Of a stretch of 64,000 bases of DNA, positions 1-10,358 are shown in pieces. The notes beneath the pieces were generated by a model that searched no databases, was not told the origin of the DNA, and was given only the letters and a program-made list of their open reading frames with translations. The first letter of the stretch is position 1; every line of letters starts with the position of its first letter. Source of the DNA: Alteromonas sp. LOR (GTDB taxonomy: Bacteria > Pseudomonadota > Gammaproteobacteria > Enterobacterales > Alteromonadaceae); NCBI RefSeq assembly GCF_000753865.1, contig NZ_JQFW01000015.1:124001-188000 (forward strand), given 5' to 3'. The position numbers and the translations under genes are program-made.

Positions 1-417
1 AAGATTATGCATCCCCAAAGACAGTTGGCTGTAATCGCCATTTTCTGGGGTGCGATCAAATTCCATTGACGACTGAGCGACTGCTTCATCGCGACTGTTT
101 TTAGCAACCGATAACCCTGCTGCACCCACATAGCTATTTAGCAGGTTGTTTTCATCATCGTACAAGTTGGCTGTTTCAACGTACTCATATTCTTCAAGTC
201 TAAGCAAGATTTGGGTTTGATTAAATTGGCCTGCAGGCTCGTCGATATAATCAAGCAAATCAATCGCCATATTTTGTGCAATCGCTTCAACTTCTGTTGC
301 TATAAACTCTATATATAGCTTTTCATACACATAAATCGACAGGCTGATAATGAGCGTGCTCACAACCGCTATCGATGTAATGGTAGTAAAAGAAATTTCA
401 AAACGAAGACTTTTCAA
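1..417 (-). CDS. Membrane sensor protein, N-terminal part (cut by window edge)
   Basis: The reading frame is open for 139 codons and runs off the left edge. It begins at a TTG preceded by AGAGAG; an in-frame TAG lies just four codons upstream, and there is no earlier ATG. The product starts MKSLRFEISF, has one hydrophobic segment at about residues 9-30, then a charged region expected to lie in the periplasm (about residues 31-139). This layout is usual for the sensor end of diguanylate cyclases, histidine kinases or chemoreceptors, but the output domain is outside the window, so the class cannot be named. The gene is transcribed leftward, in the same direction as the yebC-family gene behind it, from which it is separated by that gene's terminator. 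Confidence 0.7.
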   Translation of the reverse strand, partial: MKSLRFEISFTTITSIAVVSTLIISLSIYVYEKLYIEFIATEVEAIAQNMAIDLLDYIDEPAGQFNQTQILLRLEEYEYVETANLYDDENNLLNSYVGAAGLSVAKNSRDEAVAQSSMEFDRTPENGDYSQLSLGMHNL

Positions 418-671
418 AGGTACTCTCTATTTATTTCCAACTCATTAACAGCTGAACATCATTGGCAGACGCTGTCGAAAAATCATTTTGTATATTTTTT
501 GTTTTAACGCTTTGTATTAAGACCAAAAACAGCGCGGTAAATCTCATCCCGACAAAACGGGGCGAATAGTAGCAAAACGTAAAGTGAACACTAATTATAC
601 TTTAGATGCTTCCCTTGTTTGCGCAAGTATAGTTGAGCTCACGAGCTGTGAGGTAGTTATTCTTGAAGCAC
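418..671. other. Gene-free stretch upstream of the sensor gene
   Basis: About 305 bases lie between the sensor gene and the yebC-family gene. Apart from the terminator at 672-698 I see no gene. A good leftward -10 (TATAAT as read on the minus strand, positions 594-599) could serve the sensor gene, but no matching -35 stands at the right distance, so I do not call a promoter. Confidence 0.4.
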
Positions 672-698
672 AAAAAAGCCCACTAAAAAGTGGGCTTT
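672..698 (-). terminator. Rho-independent terminator of the yebC-family gene
   Basis: Arms 675-684 and 689-698 (AAAGCCCACT / AGTGGGCTTT) are perfect inverted repeats around a 4-base loop. Read leftward, the stem is followed by a T run. It lies 25 bases beyond the yebC-family stop codon. Confidence 0.85.
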
Positions 699-722
699 GG
701 TAGTCTAATCGACTGCTTTTAA

Positions 723-1445
723 TTAATTAGGTGTTATTGCGTTGTGATAAACGTCTTGAACGTCATCACAATCGTTAAGCATGTCCATGAACTTTTCAAA
801 CATTGGCATATCATCTTCGCTGATTTCCGTTTCTGTTTGAGGCATCCAGCTCATTTCATCGGCTAAGAAATTGATATCTGGGTACGCTTCTGTAAGCGCA
901 GTTTTAACCTGGTAGAACTCAGTATGTGGCGCGTATACCGTTACCTTGCCATCGTCTACTTCAACGTCGGTCACATCAACATCGGCTTCCATCAACACTT
1001 CTAAAATAGCGTCCTCGTCATCACCTTCAAACTGAAACACAGCTTGGTGGTCAAACATGTGAGAAACCGCACCTTGCGCACCAAGTTTTGCATTGGTTTT
1101 AGTAAAGCAGTTACGCACCTCAGTGATAGTGCGGTTAGCGTTGTCAGACAAGCAATCGACGATAACCATACAGTTACCAGGCCCGAAACCTTCATAACGC
1201 ATGGGCTGAAAATCTTCACCAACGCCACCGGCTGCTTTGTCTATTGCCTTGTCTATAACGTGGCCCGGCACTTGGTCTTTTTTAGCTTTTTCCATCAAGC
1301 GACGCAGCGATAGGTTCGTGTCTGGATCGGCACCGCCATTTTTGGCGCACACGTAAATTTCTTTACCGTATTTAGAGTAGACCTTGGTTTTCGCGCCAGC
1401 TGTTTTTGCCATGGCGTTTTTTCTTACTTCGAATGCTCTTCCCAT
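723..1445 (-). CDS. YebC/PmpR (TACO1) family protein, YeeN-type
   Basis: 240 residues, full length for the family. The N-terminus ([20 protein letters not shown], then [12 protein letters not shown]), the block [14 protein letters not shown] and the RYEGFGPGN motif near residue 84 are typical. The block [10 protein letters not shown], rather than the KLIREI-type motif of classical YebC, makes it closer to E. coli YeeN. The family was annotated as DNA-binding transcriptional regulators; TACO1 and some bacterial members have since been linked to translation, such as easing ribosome stalling, so the molecular role here is open. It is cytoplasmic and has no membrane segment. It stands alone, with its own terminator downstream. 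Confidence 0.9.
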   Translation of the reverse strand: MGRAFEVRKNAMAKTAGAKTKVYSKYGKEIYVCAKNGGADPDTNLSLRRLMEKAKKDQVPGHVIDKAIDKAAGGVGEDFQPMRYEGFGPGNCMVIVDCLSDNANRTITEVRNCFTKTNAKLGAQGAVSHMFDHQAVFQFEGDDEDAILEVLMEADVDVTDVEVDDGKVTVYAPHTEFYQVKTALTEAYPDINFLADEMSWMPQTETEISEDDMPMFEKFMDMLNDCDDVQDVYHNAITPN

Positions 1446-1644
1446 CTTAAGATTCTCTTCCTCGCAATTTTAGTGCAACTTTGCGTATTTTATCGGGTTG
1501 CTGCGTCTGTCTTCACCAATACACTAAATTGGTTAGCAATACGTGTCGCTTCGACACGCGAAACGCAGAAAAATATTGTAAAATTCTACCTAGTTTATGC
1601 ACAACAATACAGTGTTTATAGCGTTTTACTTTATCCAGTTTGCA

Positions 1645-2742
1645 CTATGGAAGGTGCTCGGTAGCTAGGTATTCATGAGATTGCATTTCTTTCAGCCTAC
1701 TTAAGCAACGTCTAAACTCGAAGCTTAGCAGGCCTTCAGTGTAGAGTTCTTCTAACGCAACCTGTGCTGAAATAATTAACTTAACGTTTCGCTCATAAAA
1801 TTCATCAACCATAGCAATAAATCGCCTTGCCACATCATCAGTTCCCCGACCCATTTGTTCAACGTTAGCTAACAATACTGAGTGATAACAGCGGCTAAGC
1901 TCTATGTAGTCGCTTTGGCTTCGCGGCCCTTTACATAAACTGCCAAACTCAATCATGAGTACGCCATCGGCGTTTCTCATTGTGGGAATTTGACGATGAT
2001 TGACATCTATATCTTCGTTTTGTGTACCTGCTTCTGGTGCAAGTTGGGTAAAGTAATTATTCAGATTTTCCGTTGCTTGAGCATCGAGTGGATAATGATA
2101 AATCTCAGCTTGTTCAAGGGTTCTCAATCGATAATCGATACCGCTGTCTACATTCACTACGTTAGTGTTTTGGTTAAGTAAGTCTATTGCAGGTAAAAAA
2201 CGTGCCCGCTGAAGCCCGTTTTTGTAAAGCTCGTTAGGAATGATGTTAGAGGTTGCCACCAGCACAATACCGTGACCAAACAACTCTTCCATTAATGTAC
2301 CGAGTATCATGGCATCAGTAATGTCTGACACAAAAAACTCATCAAAACATATAACCCGCGCTTCTTTAGCAATTTTAAGCGCAATCGCTTTAAGCGGGTC
2401 TTGCGCATTTTTCAGCAATTTTAACTCGTCGTGAATTCGATGCATAAAGCGGTGGAAATGCACACGCATTTTACGATCAAAGGGTAAGCAATCAAAAAAG
2501 GTGTCAACAAGGTAGGTTTTACCCCGCCCTACGCCGCCGTAAAAATAGATACCTTTAATGTCTGTCTGAGTATCCTCTTTACCAAAGGCTGCTTTTAACT
2601 TGCTTCGCCAGTTCGCTTTGCTTTGTGGTTGAGTAAGTTCATCGTATAAACGTTGAAGCTCTTTCACGGCAGTTTCTTGCGCTGCGTCGTAATGAAAATC
2701 GGCTAATTCGAGATCTTGTTGATATTTTTCCCAGGGCGTCAT
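1645..2742 (-). CDS. zapE: Cell division ATPase ZapE (AFG1-like)
   Basis: 365 residues starting MTPWEKYQQDLE. I chose the ATG at 2742 because GGAG lies 12 bases upstream and homologues begin MTPxxxY; the frame stays open for another 32 codons but that stretch is unlike the family. Walker A is YGGVGRGKTYLVD and Walker B is VICFDEFFVSDITDAM, followed by a sensor-type VATSNIIPNELY. ZapE is an AAA+ protein that acts at the FtsZ ring late in division in E. coli. It is divergent from zapG across 264 bases, the arrangement of yhcM and yhcB in E. coli, next to degQ-degS. Confidence 0.95.
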   Translation of the reverse strand: MTPWEKYQQDLELADFHYDAAQETAVKELQRLYDELTQPQSKANWRSKLKAAFGKEDTQTDIKGIYFYGGVGRGKTYLVDTFFDCLPFDRKMRVHFHRFMHRIHDELKLLKNAQDPLKAIALKIAKEARVICFDEFFVSDITDAMILGTLMEELFGHGIVLVATSNIIPNELYKNGLQRARFLPAIDLLNQNTNVVNVDSGIDYRLRTLEQAEIYHYPLDAQATENLNNYFTQLAPEAGTQNEDIDVNHRQIPTMRNADGVLMIEFGSLCKGPRSQSDYIELSRCYHSVLLANVEQMGRGTDDVARRFIAMVDEFYERNVKLIISAQVALEELYTEGLLSFEFRRCLSRLKEMQSHEYLATEHLP

Positions 2743-3006
2743 CGCCAAAAACCACTCCGTACGAATGTCAATAGTGGTGCACGCTGCACCGACCTGCTTG
2801 AATTTCTTAATTATGACCTTAATTTTAATGAAAATCACGGTAGAATCACTCGTTCACAGTGCGCTATCTCGTAACCATCAGAATTAATGTTTACGAACAA
2901 TGCGCTTTTCACCTTCGACCTTGCTATATTCAAGGTTTGGTCGAAAGCAGCAAAACCCACGTATCAATGGTTGTGCTGTGGGATGTAGATTGATTCGGAG
3001 AATATA

Positions 3007-3444
3007 ATGGAATTGTTAGTATCTCTTGCGTTGTTAGTCGTCGGCTTAATTATCGGCTTTTTTGTCGGTCGTTTTGCTCAGTCGAAAAAAGGAGCAGGTA
3101 ATGCTGCACAAACAGAGAAGCAAGTAAAAGAGATCCTTGCACAGCAAGCGCAACACCATATACATCAAACGCGTCAAAGCCTTGAAAGTATCGAAGGCCA
3201 GTGCGATGTGTTAAAGCAACAACTTGAAGAATATGAAACGCTGCTTGATCAAAGCGGTGATGATAATGATAGCAAGGTCCCTTTTTATGGGGAGCAAGCA
3301 ACAACCTATTTACGTAATAACTTAAAAGGGTCTGATGGGTCTAAGGTTAAACGTGTTTCAGACACTCAACCGAAAGACTTTGCAAATTCAGGTTCTGGGC
3401 TGTTCGTCGGCGGTTCTGGTGAGAATACCGCAGAAAAACAGTAA
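3007..3444 (+). CDS. zapG: Cell division/envelope protein ZapG (YhcB, DUF1043)
   Basis: 145 residues. An N-terminal membrane helix (about 3-21, ending GFFVGRFAQSKK) is followed by a predicted coiled coil (about 35-82, Q- and E-rich) and a loose tail ending in a GSGLFVGGSG stretch. This is the DUF1043 layout. In E. coli the protein is anchored in the inner membrane and links envelope growth with division. The start has GGAG 7 bases upstream. It is followed 82 bases later by degQ, as in E. coli. Confidence 0.92.
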   Translation: MELLVSLALLVVGLIIGFFVGRFAQSKKGAGNAAQTEKQVKEILAQQAQHHIHQTRQSLESIEGQCDVLKQQLEEYETLLDQSGDDNDSKVPFYGEQATTYLRNNLKGSDGSKVKRVSDTQPKDFANSGSGLFVGGSGENTAEKQ

Positions 3445-3449
3445 CATCG

Positions 3450-3478
3450 GGAACTTTTGAAAGGCCACAGACTCTTTT
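3450..3478 (+). promoter_or_regulatory. Sigma-E-like promoter of degQ
   Basis: GGAACTT (3450-3456), 16 bases, then TCTTTT (3473-3478). This copies the layout of the known E. coli degP sigma-E promoter as I recall it (GAACTT, 16 bases, TCTGAA). It starts six bases after the zapG stop codon and about 50 bases before the degQ start. The same pattern occurs before lptD. Confidence 0.6.
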
Positions 3479-3526
3479 AGTGAGACCATGCTTTATTGCA
3501 TATAACATTAAGGAGTGTAAGCGAAC

Positions 3527-4894
3527 ATGAAAATGTCTTTCCGCCATTGTGTTTTGGCGTCAGCCGTTGTTGTAAGTTCATTAGGCTTTACCGCTACTAC
3601 GCAAGCGGCGTTGCCTTTCTTTTCTGATAAAAAAGCAGAAGTGCCCTCTCTAGCCCCCATGCTCGAAGAGGCCACGCCTGCTGTTGTAAGTATTGCCGTT
3701 GAGGGAACGCAAACATCTCGTCAACGCGTGCCTGAAATGTTCCGCTACTTTTTTGGCGCACCGCAAGAACAAGCACAAGAACGTCCTTTTAAAGGGCTCG
3801 GCTCGGGCGTCATTATCGACGCTGATAAAGGCTACGTAGTAACGAATAATCACGTTGTTGATAACGCAGACGAAATTACGGTTAAGTTAACAGACGGTAG
3901 AGAGTTTACCGCCAAGAAGCTTGGCGCCGACGAGCAAAGCGATATAGCACTTCTTAAAATCGATCCTGACAATTTAAAAGCACTGCCCTTAGCTGACTCT
4001 GATGCCGCTAGAGTGGGCGATTTTGTTGTTGCCATCGGTAATCCATTTGGGCTATCTCAAACTGTAACCTCGGGTATTGTAAGCGCGCTGGGACGCTCTG
4101 GTTTAAACATTGGCGGCTACGAAGACTTTATTCAAACCGATGCAGCGATTAACCGCGGTAACTCTGGGGGTGCGTTAGTCAACCTTCATGGAGAACTCGT
4201 GGGTATTAACACTGCTATATTCGGCCCTAATGGTGGCAATGTAGGCATTGGCTTTGCCATTCCTGCCAACATGATGAAAAACTTAGTGGATCAAATTGCA
4301 GAGTACGGCGAAGTTCGTCGCGGTCTACTTGGCATATTAGGTAGCGATATTGACGCTGGTCTTGCTGAAGCCATGAATACCGAGATTAACCTTGGTGCTT
4401 TTGTTAATGAAGTACAGCCAGAATCGGCAGCAGAAGATGCTGGTCTTCAAGCTGGCGACATCATCACTGCAATTAATGGTAGGAAGATAAGCACGTTCCA
4501 AGAACTACGTGCGAAAATCGCAAGCATGGGCGCAGGCGCAGAAGTCGAACTAACCGTAATGCGCAAAGGCGATGAGATGAGTGTTGACGTAACCTTAGAC
4601 GACGCTACAGAACAAACAGTCACCGCAGCGCAAATTCATCCTGCATTAGAGGGTGCGACGCTGACAAACGGTAGCGATGGTGCTGGAAATGCCGGTGTTA
4701 TTGTTTCTGACATTGAACGAGGCGCACCTGCTGCTCGCATTGGCTTACAATCTGATGACGTCATCATTGGTGTTAACCGCGTTCGCGTGGCGAGTGTAGC
4801 GGATTTCCGCAATGCCCTAGACGAAGCAAAAGGGGTAATAGCACTTAATGTGAAACGTGGTAATTCAACCCTGTATTTGGTAATTCGCCAATAA
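3527..4894 (+). CDS. degQ: Periplasmic serine protease/chaperone DegQ (Do family)
   Basis: 455 residues. A signal peptide (about 1-27, ending TTQAA) sends it to the periplasm. The trypsin-like domain carries the triad His109 (TNNHVV), Asp139 (SDIALLK) and Ser213 (GNSGGAL). Two PDZ domains follow, at about 255-350 and 365-455, each with a GLQ-D-I/V-I core. The family degrades or refolds damaged envelope proteins as oligomeric cages. AAGGAG lies 12 bases before the ATG; a second ATG two codons on is also possible. A sigma-E-like promoter stands upstream and a terminator downstream, so it is probably its own unit. DegP and DegQ are hard to tell apart; the zapG-degQ-degS order supports DegQ. Confidence 0.95.
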   Translation: MKMSFRHCVLASAVVVSSLGFTATTQAALPFFSDKKAEVPSLAPMLEEATPAVVSIAVEGTQTSRQRVPEMFRYFFGAPQEQAQERPFKGLGSGVIIDADKGYVVTNNHVVDNADEITVKLTDGREFTAKKLGADEQSDIALLKIDPDNLKALPLADSDAARVGDFVVAIGNPFGLSQTVTSGIVSALGRSGLNIGGYEDFIQTDAAINRGNSGGALVNLHGELVGINTAIFGPNGGNVGIGFAIPANMMKNLVDQIAEYGEVRRGLLGILGSDIDAGLAEAMNTEINLGAFVNEVQPESAAEDAGLQAGDIITAINGRKISTFQELRAKIASMGAGAEVELTVMRKGDEMSVDVTLDDATEQTVTAAQIHPALEGATLTNGSDGAGNAGVIVSDIERGAPAARIGLQSDDVIIGVNRVRVASVADFRNALDEAKGVIALNVKRGNSTLYLVIRQ

Positions 4895-4970
4895 GCACCT
4901 CTCTATGTACTGTGAGATGTACTGTGATTTGAAAAATTCACTTTGATGAAATGAACATCGATAAATTAAA

Positions 4971-4998
4971 GCAGCGCCTCAGGGCGCTGTTTTCGTTT
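4971..4998 (+). terminator. Rho-independent terminator of degQ
   Basis: CAGCGCC (4972-4978) pairs with GGCGCTG (4983-4989) around a 4-base loop, followed by TTTTCGTTT. The rest of the 334-base gap between degQ and degS holds only a TTGACA at 5154-5159 without a convincing -10 at the right distance. Confidence 0.75.
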
Positions 4999-5228
4999 CT
5001 ATTATTTCTTTCATTCCCCCTCTTCTCAAAGGCCTATAAAAAATAATCTGGGTTAGAGTAGTTTAGTAAATAAAATGATATCCTCATTTCACGAGTTATA
5101 ATAAATAGCTGTTTCTCGTATCGGTGTGACATTGAGTGAGTGGAAAATTGTTTTTGACAATTAACCCATAACTACAAATACGCTAACGATAAGAGAACAC
5201 CGTGCTAACTAACAAAAAAGTGTGATCA

Positions 5229-6308
5229 GTGACAAGCCGCTCAATTATTCGTTTTTTCATTAAATCTGTTGTTCTTGGCGCCGCGGTAGCAGCGCTTCTA
5301 CTCTTATTCTTGCCCGACTTACGTCAGGGTAATGGCTTTACAAACGGCCTATTTACAGAGCCGTCGGTGAGTGCAAGTAGAGAGAGCTACTTCGCATCAC
5401 TCAGTCGTTCAGCGCCAGCTGTGGTTAATATTTATAGTGTTAGCATTGAAACCGATGCAGGCCTATTTAGAAATCAACCTCGTGAGCGAGCAAGCTTGGG
5501 CTCTGGTGTGATAATGACTGAAAACGGCTATATTCTTACCTGCCATCACGTAGTGGAAAATGCAGACAGTATTTATGTAGCCGTGCAAGATGGGCGAGTG
5601 CTAGAAGCGCAGATAGTGGGTAACGACCCGCTTACCGACCTTGCGGTATTAAAAGTTACCGCAGAGAGTCTTAATATTATTCCGCAAGTTGCCGAACCCG
5701 ATACACACGTTGGCGATGTGGTAATGGCTATCGGTAATCCTTTCGATCTTGGTCAAACTATTACACAAGGCATTGTGAGCCGTGCTGGTCGCAACGGGCT
5801 ATCGAACTATGTCGACTTCATTCAAACCGACGCCGTTTTAAACCAGGGTAATTCTGGAGGCGCACTTGTTGACAGTAACGGTATTTTGCTAGGAATAACC
5901 AATGCTAACTTTCAAGTAAGAGACTCACGAAATAGAGTACGAAACGTTGATGGGATTAACTTTGCAGTTCCTTATGAATTGGCAAAGCGGGTAATGGATG
6001 AAATTATTAGTAACGGCAGGGTTATTCGCGGGCAGCTTGGCTTTATAGGCAGCGAAAGACGTAACTTAGCTGGCATACTGGGTATTGATGTGACCGCTGT
6101 CGCTAAGGGCAGCCCTGCTGATACCGCAGGATTACAACCCGGAGATATTATTCTGTCTATTGACGGCGTAAGAGCAGAAAGTGCATCAAAAACTCTGGAT
6201 ATGATTGCTGAGACAGAGCCTGGCACCAAGCTTGAGATTGAAATTAGTCGCAATGAAAAATCGATGATATTAACTGCTACCGTGGCTGAACTTCGTACTG
6301 GTCAGTAA
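5229..6308 (+). CDS. degS: Membrane-anchored site-1 protease DegS
   Basis: 359 residues. An uncleaved N-terminal anchor (about 10-28) precedes a trypsin-like domain with His107 (TCHHVV), Asp137 (LTDLAV) and Ser209 (GNSGGAL) and a single PDZ domain (about 265-355). One PDZ domain plus an anchor separates DegS from DegQ. In E. coli, unfolded porin C-termini bind the PDZ and DegS cuts the anti-sigma factor RseA, releasing sigma-E. The only reasonable start is a GTG with no clear ribosome-binding site; a seven-codon frame (5202-5225) with its own AAGAGA ends 3 bases before it, which may allow translational coupling. It converges on murA across a shared terminator. Confidence 0.93.
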   Translation: MTSRSIIRFFIKSVVLGAAVAALLLLFLPDLRQGNGFTNGLFTEPSVSASRESYFASLSRSAPAVVNIYSVSIETDAGLFRNQPRERASLGSGVIMTENGYILTCHHVVENADSIYVAVQDGRVLEAQIVGNDPLTDLAVLKVTAESLNIIPQVAEPDTHVGDVVMAIGNPFDLGQTITQGIVSRAGRNGLSNYVDFIQTDAVLNQGNSGGALVDSNGILLGITNANFQVRDSRNRVRNVDGINFAVPYELAKRVMDEIISNGRVIRGQLGFIGSERRNLAGILGIDVTAVAKGSPADTAGLQPGDIILSIDGVRAESASKTLDMIAETEPGTKLEIEISRNEKSMILTATVAELRTGQ

Positions 6309-6374
6309 AGTCTGAGCCAGTAGATAGTATTCGCTAAATCGTAGCAAGCTTTTAAGCAAGGTAAACATAAGAAA

Positions 6375-6423
6375 GAAACAGACATAAAAAAAGCGCCTTA
6401 GGCGCTTTTTTTATGTCTGTTTC
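6375..6423. terminator. Bidirectional terminator between degS and murA
   Basis: Two perfect 23-base arms (6375-6397 and 6401-6423) flank a TTA loop. The core GCGCC/GGCGC is bordered by A7 and T7 tracts on either side, so it works as a terminator in both directions for convergent degS and murA. Confidence 0.9.
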
Positions 6424-6472
6424 GCAGAGAAATAGCTGTGTTCTATTTCTTTACTCTTTATTCCTTTATTCT

Positions 6473-7744
<1,272 letters not shown>

Positions 7745-7747
7745 CTA

Positions 7748-8005
7748 TTACTGAGGAATATTGAACTGGCGCTCGCGCTCCCAGTCTTTCACTGAAAAAG
7801 TTTTGATTGAAATCGCATGCATTGAGCCATCTGCGATTTTATCGGCAAGCGGCGCATAAACAGCTTGTTGGCGCTTAACACGGCTCATTTCGTTAAAGGC
7901 ATCACTAACGGCAATGATATTAAAATGAGAGCCTTCGGCTTTTACGTGAACTTCGTGAAGGTCTAATGCATCCTTCAAAATGCTTTCGATTTCTGACAAT
8001 TCCAT
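7748..8005 (-). CDS. ibaG: BolA-family protein IbaG
   Basis: 85 residues, one BolA domain. The residues SHFNIIAVSDAFN and the VKRQQAVYAPL motif match the YrbA/IbaG branch rather than BolA itself. BolA-type proteins pair with monothiol glutaredoxins and handle iron-sulfur clusters; IbaG was named for its response to acid in E. coli. Its place between mlaB and murA is the conserved one. Confidence 0.93.
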   Translation of the reverse strand: MELSEIESILKDALDLHEVHVKAEGSHFNIIAVSDAFNEMSRVKRQQAVYAPLADKIADGSMHAISIKTFSVKDWERERQFNIPQ

Positions 8006-8034
8006 AATGTACTTCTTTATCTTAAAAATTGGCG

Positions 8035-8343
8035 TTATTTAACCGGCAAAAAACCATCCACATTGCTTATTTTCGCAAGCTTGTGTAGTTTTTCAGGCAT
8101 ATGCTGTATGACCATGCTAACACCGTTTTGGTTCGTATCCCTAACGGCATTTATTAGCCAAGCCAATCCGGCACTATCCACTCGTTCCACATCGCTCAAG
8201 TCAACGTTACAAGTACCCAAACTTTTTAAGGTACTTTGCTGCTGTGAACTGAGACGCTGCCAAAGGTTCGTAGACAGGGTTTCACGGTCTAAGTTACCGT
8301 GAACAACAATATCTCCGTTTCCGCCAACGTCGAAAAGGCTCAC
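8035..8343 (-). CDS. mlaB: Mla lipid transporter STAS subunit MlaB
   Basis: 102 residues forming one STAS domain, with the typical VERVDSAGLAWL motif that carries the conserved serine. MlaB binds the ATPase MlaF in the cytoplasm and stabilises the MlaFEDB complex, which moves phospholipids between inner and outer membranes. Its start overlaps the mlaC stop by four bases (ATGA-type), indicating coupled translation. Confidence 0.93.
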   Translation of the reverse strand: MSLFDVGGNGDIVVHGNLDRETLSTNLWQRLSSQQQSTLKSLGTCNVDLSDVERVDSAGLAWLINAVRDTNQNGVSMVIQHMPEKLHKLAKISNVDGFLPVK

Positions 8344-9005
8344 ACAGACTCTCCGTCAATTTCGATAGATTCACCGGCATTGAGTTCTACTGGCTTGCCA
8401 ATTTTTTCACGCATCAGCGAGATAACCGCGTCAATACCGTCTGTACGTAGGATAGACTCAAACTCGCTGCGCTTGCTGTTCAGCATGCTGATACCTTCAG
8501 CAACCATATCGTAAGCTTTCCACTCATTGGTTTTACTATCTCTGCGCACTTTAAACGCAATTTTGATATCTGGACGGTTAGGATCTTTTACCACAGCACG
8601 CACCGTGACTGACTTTTCTTTAGAGAAGTCTGACTCAGGCTCAAAAATCACTTCTTGGTTATCATAATATCCCATTGCTACCGCGTAGGTAGTGACAAGA
8701 TACTGACGGAATACACTGATGTATTCGCCCATTTTTTCTTTAGGCACTGACTTAAAATGTTTGCCCAACACCATAAATGCAGCAAACTTATAGTCGATAT
8801 GAGGCACCAATTCTTCTTGCATAATTGTGCGCAACATTTCAGGATCAGCTTGTATTTCAGACTGATTGGCCTTAATACGCTCGAAGGTAGTGTTTGCTAC
8901 ACCATGAACTAATTTATAGGGATTTTGCTCGTCTACCTCTTGTGCACTGACGGCGCTCGATAACGACAATACAACCATACCTAATATGGCGATTAATTTT
9001 TTCAA
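8340..9005 (-). CDS. mlaC: Periplasmic phospholipid-binding protein MlaC
   Basis: 221 residues. A signal peptide (about 1-21, ending AVSA before QEVDE) is followed by the Tol-Tol-Ttg2 domain, with NPYKLV, EELVPHIDYKFAA and FRQYLVTTYA segments. MlaC ferries phospholipid through the periplasm between the MlaA outer-membrane complex and MlaFEDB. It stands 97 bases after mlaD, the widest gap in the mla run, and overlaps mlaB. Confidence 0.94.
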   Translation of the reverse strand: MKKLIAILGMVVLSLSSAVSAQEVDEQNPYKLVHGVANTTFERIKANQSEIQADPEMLRTIMQEELVPHIDYKFAAFMVLGKHFKSVPKEKMGEYISVFRQYLVTTYAVAMGYYDNQEVIFEPESDFSKEKSVTVRAVVKDPNRPDIKIAFKVRRDSKTNEWKAYDMVAEGISMLNSKRSEFESILRTDGIDAVISLMREKIGKPVELNAGESIEIDGESV

Positions 9006-9102
9006 CGTAATTCTCCTAACAAAAACATGCTATACAGCAGACCGGACTGATGCTTAATAAGTTTCACCCGTGCTCCTGATAAATTTTTAATAATTTTCTA
9101 CT

Positions 9103-9573
9103 CTATTCGTCGCTACCGCGATTGAATAAGAACTGGCCGATGAGGTCTTCAAGCACTAATGCTGATTTGGTGTCTTGTAAATAATCACCGTCTTGCAAAT
9201 CTGCCACGCCATCAAACGAAAACCCCGGCTGGAAACCAACGTATTGCTCGCCAAGTAAACCAGACGTCAATATTGATACTGAACTTGTCTCAGGAAAGCC
9301 GTTGTACTGCTTAAGGATGGACAACTCTACTATTGGGGTGAAATCGTCTTTATCTAGCGTAATGGAAGAAACTCTTCCCACTGTAACACCGCCCACTTTC
9401 ACCGCAGAACGTGCTTTTAAGCCACCAATGTTGTCGAATTTTGCGTAAAGGGTATAGCTGTCGCCTTCAGTGGCAACAGACTGCTCGGCAACTTTCAGTG
9501 CCAACAACAGTAATGCGCTAATAGTAAGGGCAACGAAGAACCCCACCATGACTTCCGTTTTATACTTGTTCAT
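9103..9573 (-). CDS. mlaD: Mla transporter substrate-binding subunit MlaD
   Basis: 156 residues: an N-terminal membrane helix (about 7-25) and one MCE domain (about 38-117, with GLKARSAVKVGGVTVGRV). MlaD forms a hexameric ring on the periplasmic face of the inner membrane and holds lipid passing between MlaE and MlaC. It follows mlaE by 8 bases. Confidence 0.95.
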   Translation of the reverse strand: MNKYKTEVMVGFFVALTISALLLLALKVAEQSVATEGDSYTLYAKFDNIGGLKARSAVKVGGVTVGRVSSITLDKDDFTPIVELSILKQYNGFPETSSVSILTSGLLGEQYVGFQPGFSFDGVADLQDGDYLQDTKSALVLEDLIGQFLFNRGSDE

Positions 9574-9581
9574 TCTATCCT

Positions 9582-10358
9582 CTACTCGATACCAAACATG
9601 AGGGCGGTTAGCACGAAATCCAGCCCCAATACTGCTAATGATGAATAGACCACTGTTTCAGTAGTCGCCTTGCTGATCCCTTCCGATGTAGGAATAGAAT
9701 CGTAACCTTTAAATATGGCAATCCACGTCACCACCAAGGCGAACACGACACTCTTTATTACGCCGTTAATAACGTCTTGGTTCCAATCTACTGTGGACTG
9801 CATGATAGACCAGTAGCTGCCTGAATCTACGCCTAGCCAATCAACACCCACTAAGTGTCCGCCCAAAATACCAATAGCACTGAAAATGACGGCTAACATT
9901 GGCATAGCGAGCATGCCCGCCCAAAATCGCGGAGCGACTATTCTGCGCAAGGGGTCTACCGCCATCATTTCGAGGCTGCTTAGCTGCTCAGTGGCTTTCA
10001 TTAACCCAATTTCTGCGGTTAACGCAGAACCTGCGCGCCCGGCAAACAGCAAGGCCGTTACTACGGGACCAAGCTCTCGCAACAGGGACAACGCTACCAT
10101 GGGCCCGAGGCTTCCCTCAGCGCCGTAGTCCACTAAGATGGTGTAACCTTGTAAAGCCATTACCATGCCGATGAACAAACCCGACACCATAATGATAAGC
10201 AAAGATTGCACGCCCACCACGTAGAGCTGCTGTATCACCAGAGGGATATTTTTTACCCGAGGCACAGCCACTAACGCACCGAAAAGCATTAATGTCGCCC
10301 GCCCGATAGCGGTCAATTTTGAAATAGTAGAAGCGCCTAAAGACTGCAAGAACCTCAT
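9582..10358 (-). CDS. mlaE: Mla transporter permease MlaE
   Basis: 258 residues, mostly hydrophobic, with five or six membrane segments. The MlaE/YrbE permease signature is clear: [33 protein letters not shown], and [21 protein letters not shown]. It forms the inner-membrane dimer through which phospholipid passes. It overlaps mlaF by four bases. Confidence 0.96.
   Translation of the reverse strand: MRFLQSLGASTISKLTAIGRATLMLFGALVAVPRVKNIPLVIQQLYVVGVQSLLIIMVSGLFIGMVMALQGYTILVDYGAEGSLGPMVALSLLRELGPVVTALLFAGRAGSALTAEIGLMKATEQLSSLEMMAVDPLRRIVAPRFWAGMLAMPMLAVIFSAIGILGGHLVGVDWLGVDSGSYWSIMQSTVDWNQDVINGVIKSVVFALVVTWIAIFKGYDSIPTSEGISKATTETVVYSSLAVLGLDFVLTALMFGIE

Noticed and set aside
5154..5185. TTGACA-type promoter for degS
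   Set aside because: A perfect TTGACA exists, but no fair -10 stands 16-18 bases downstream.
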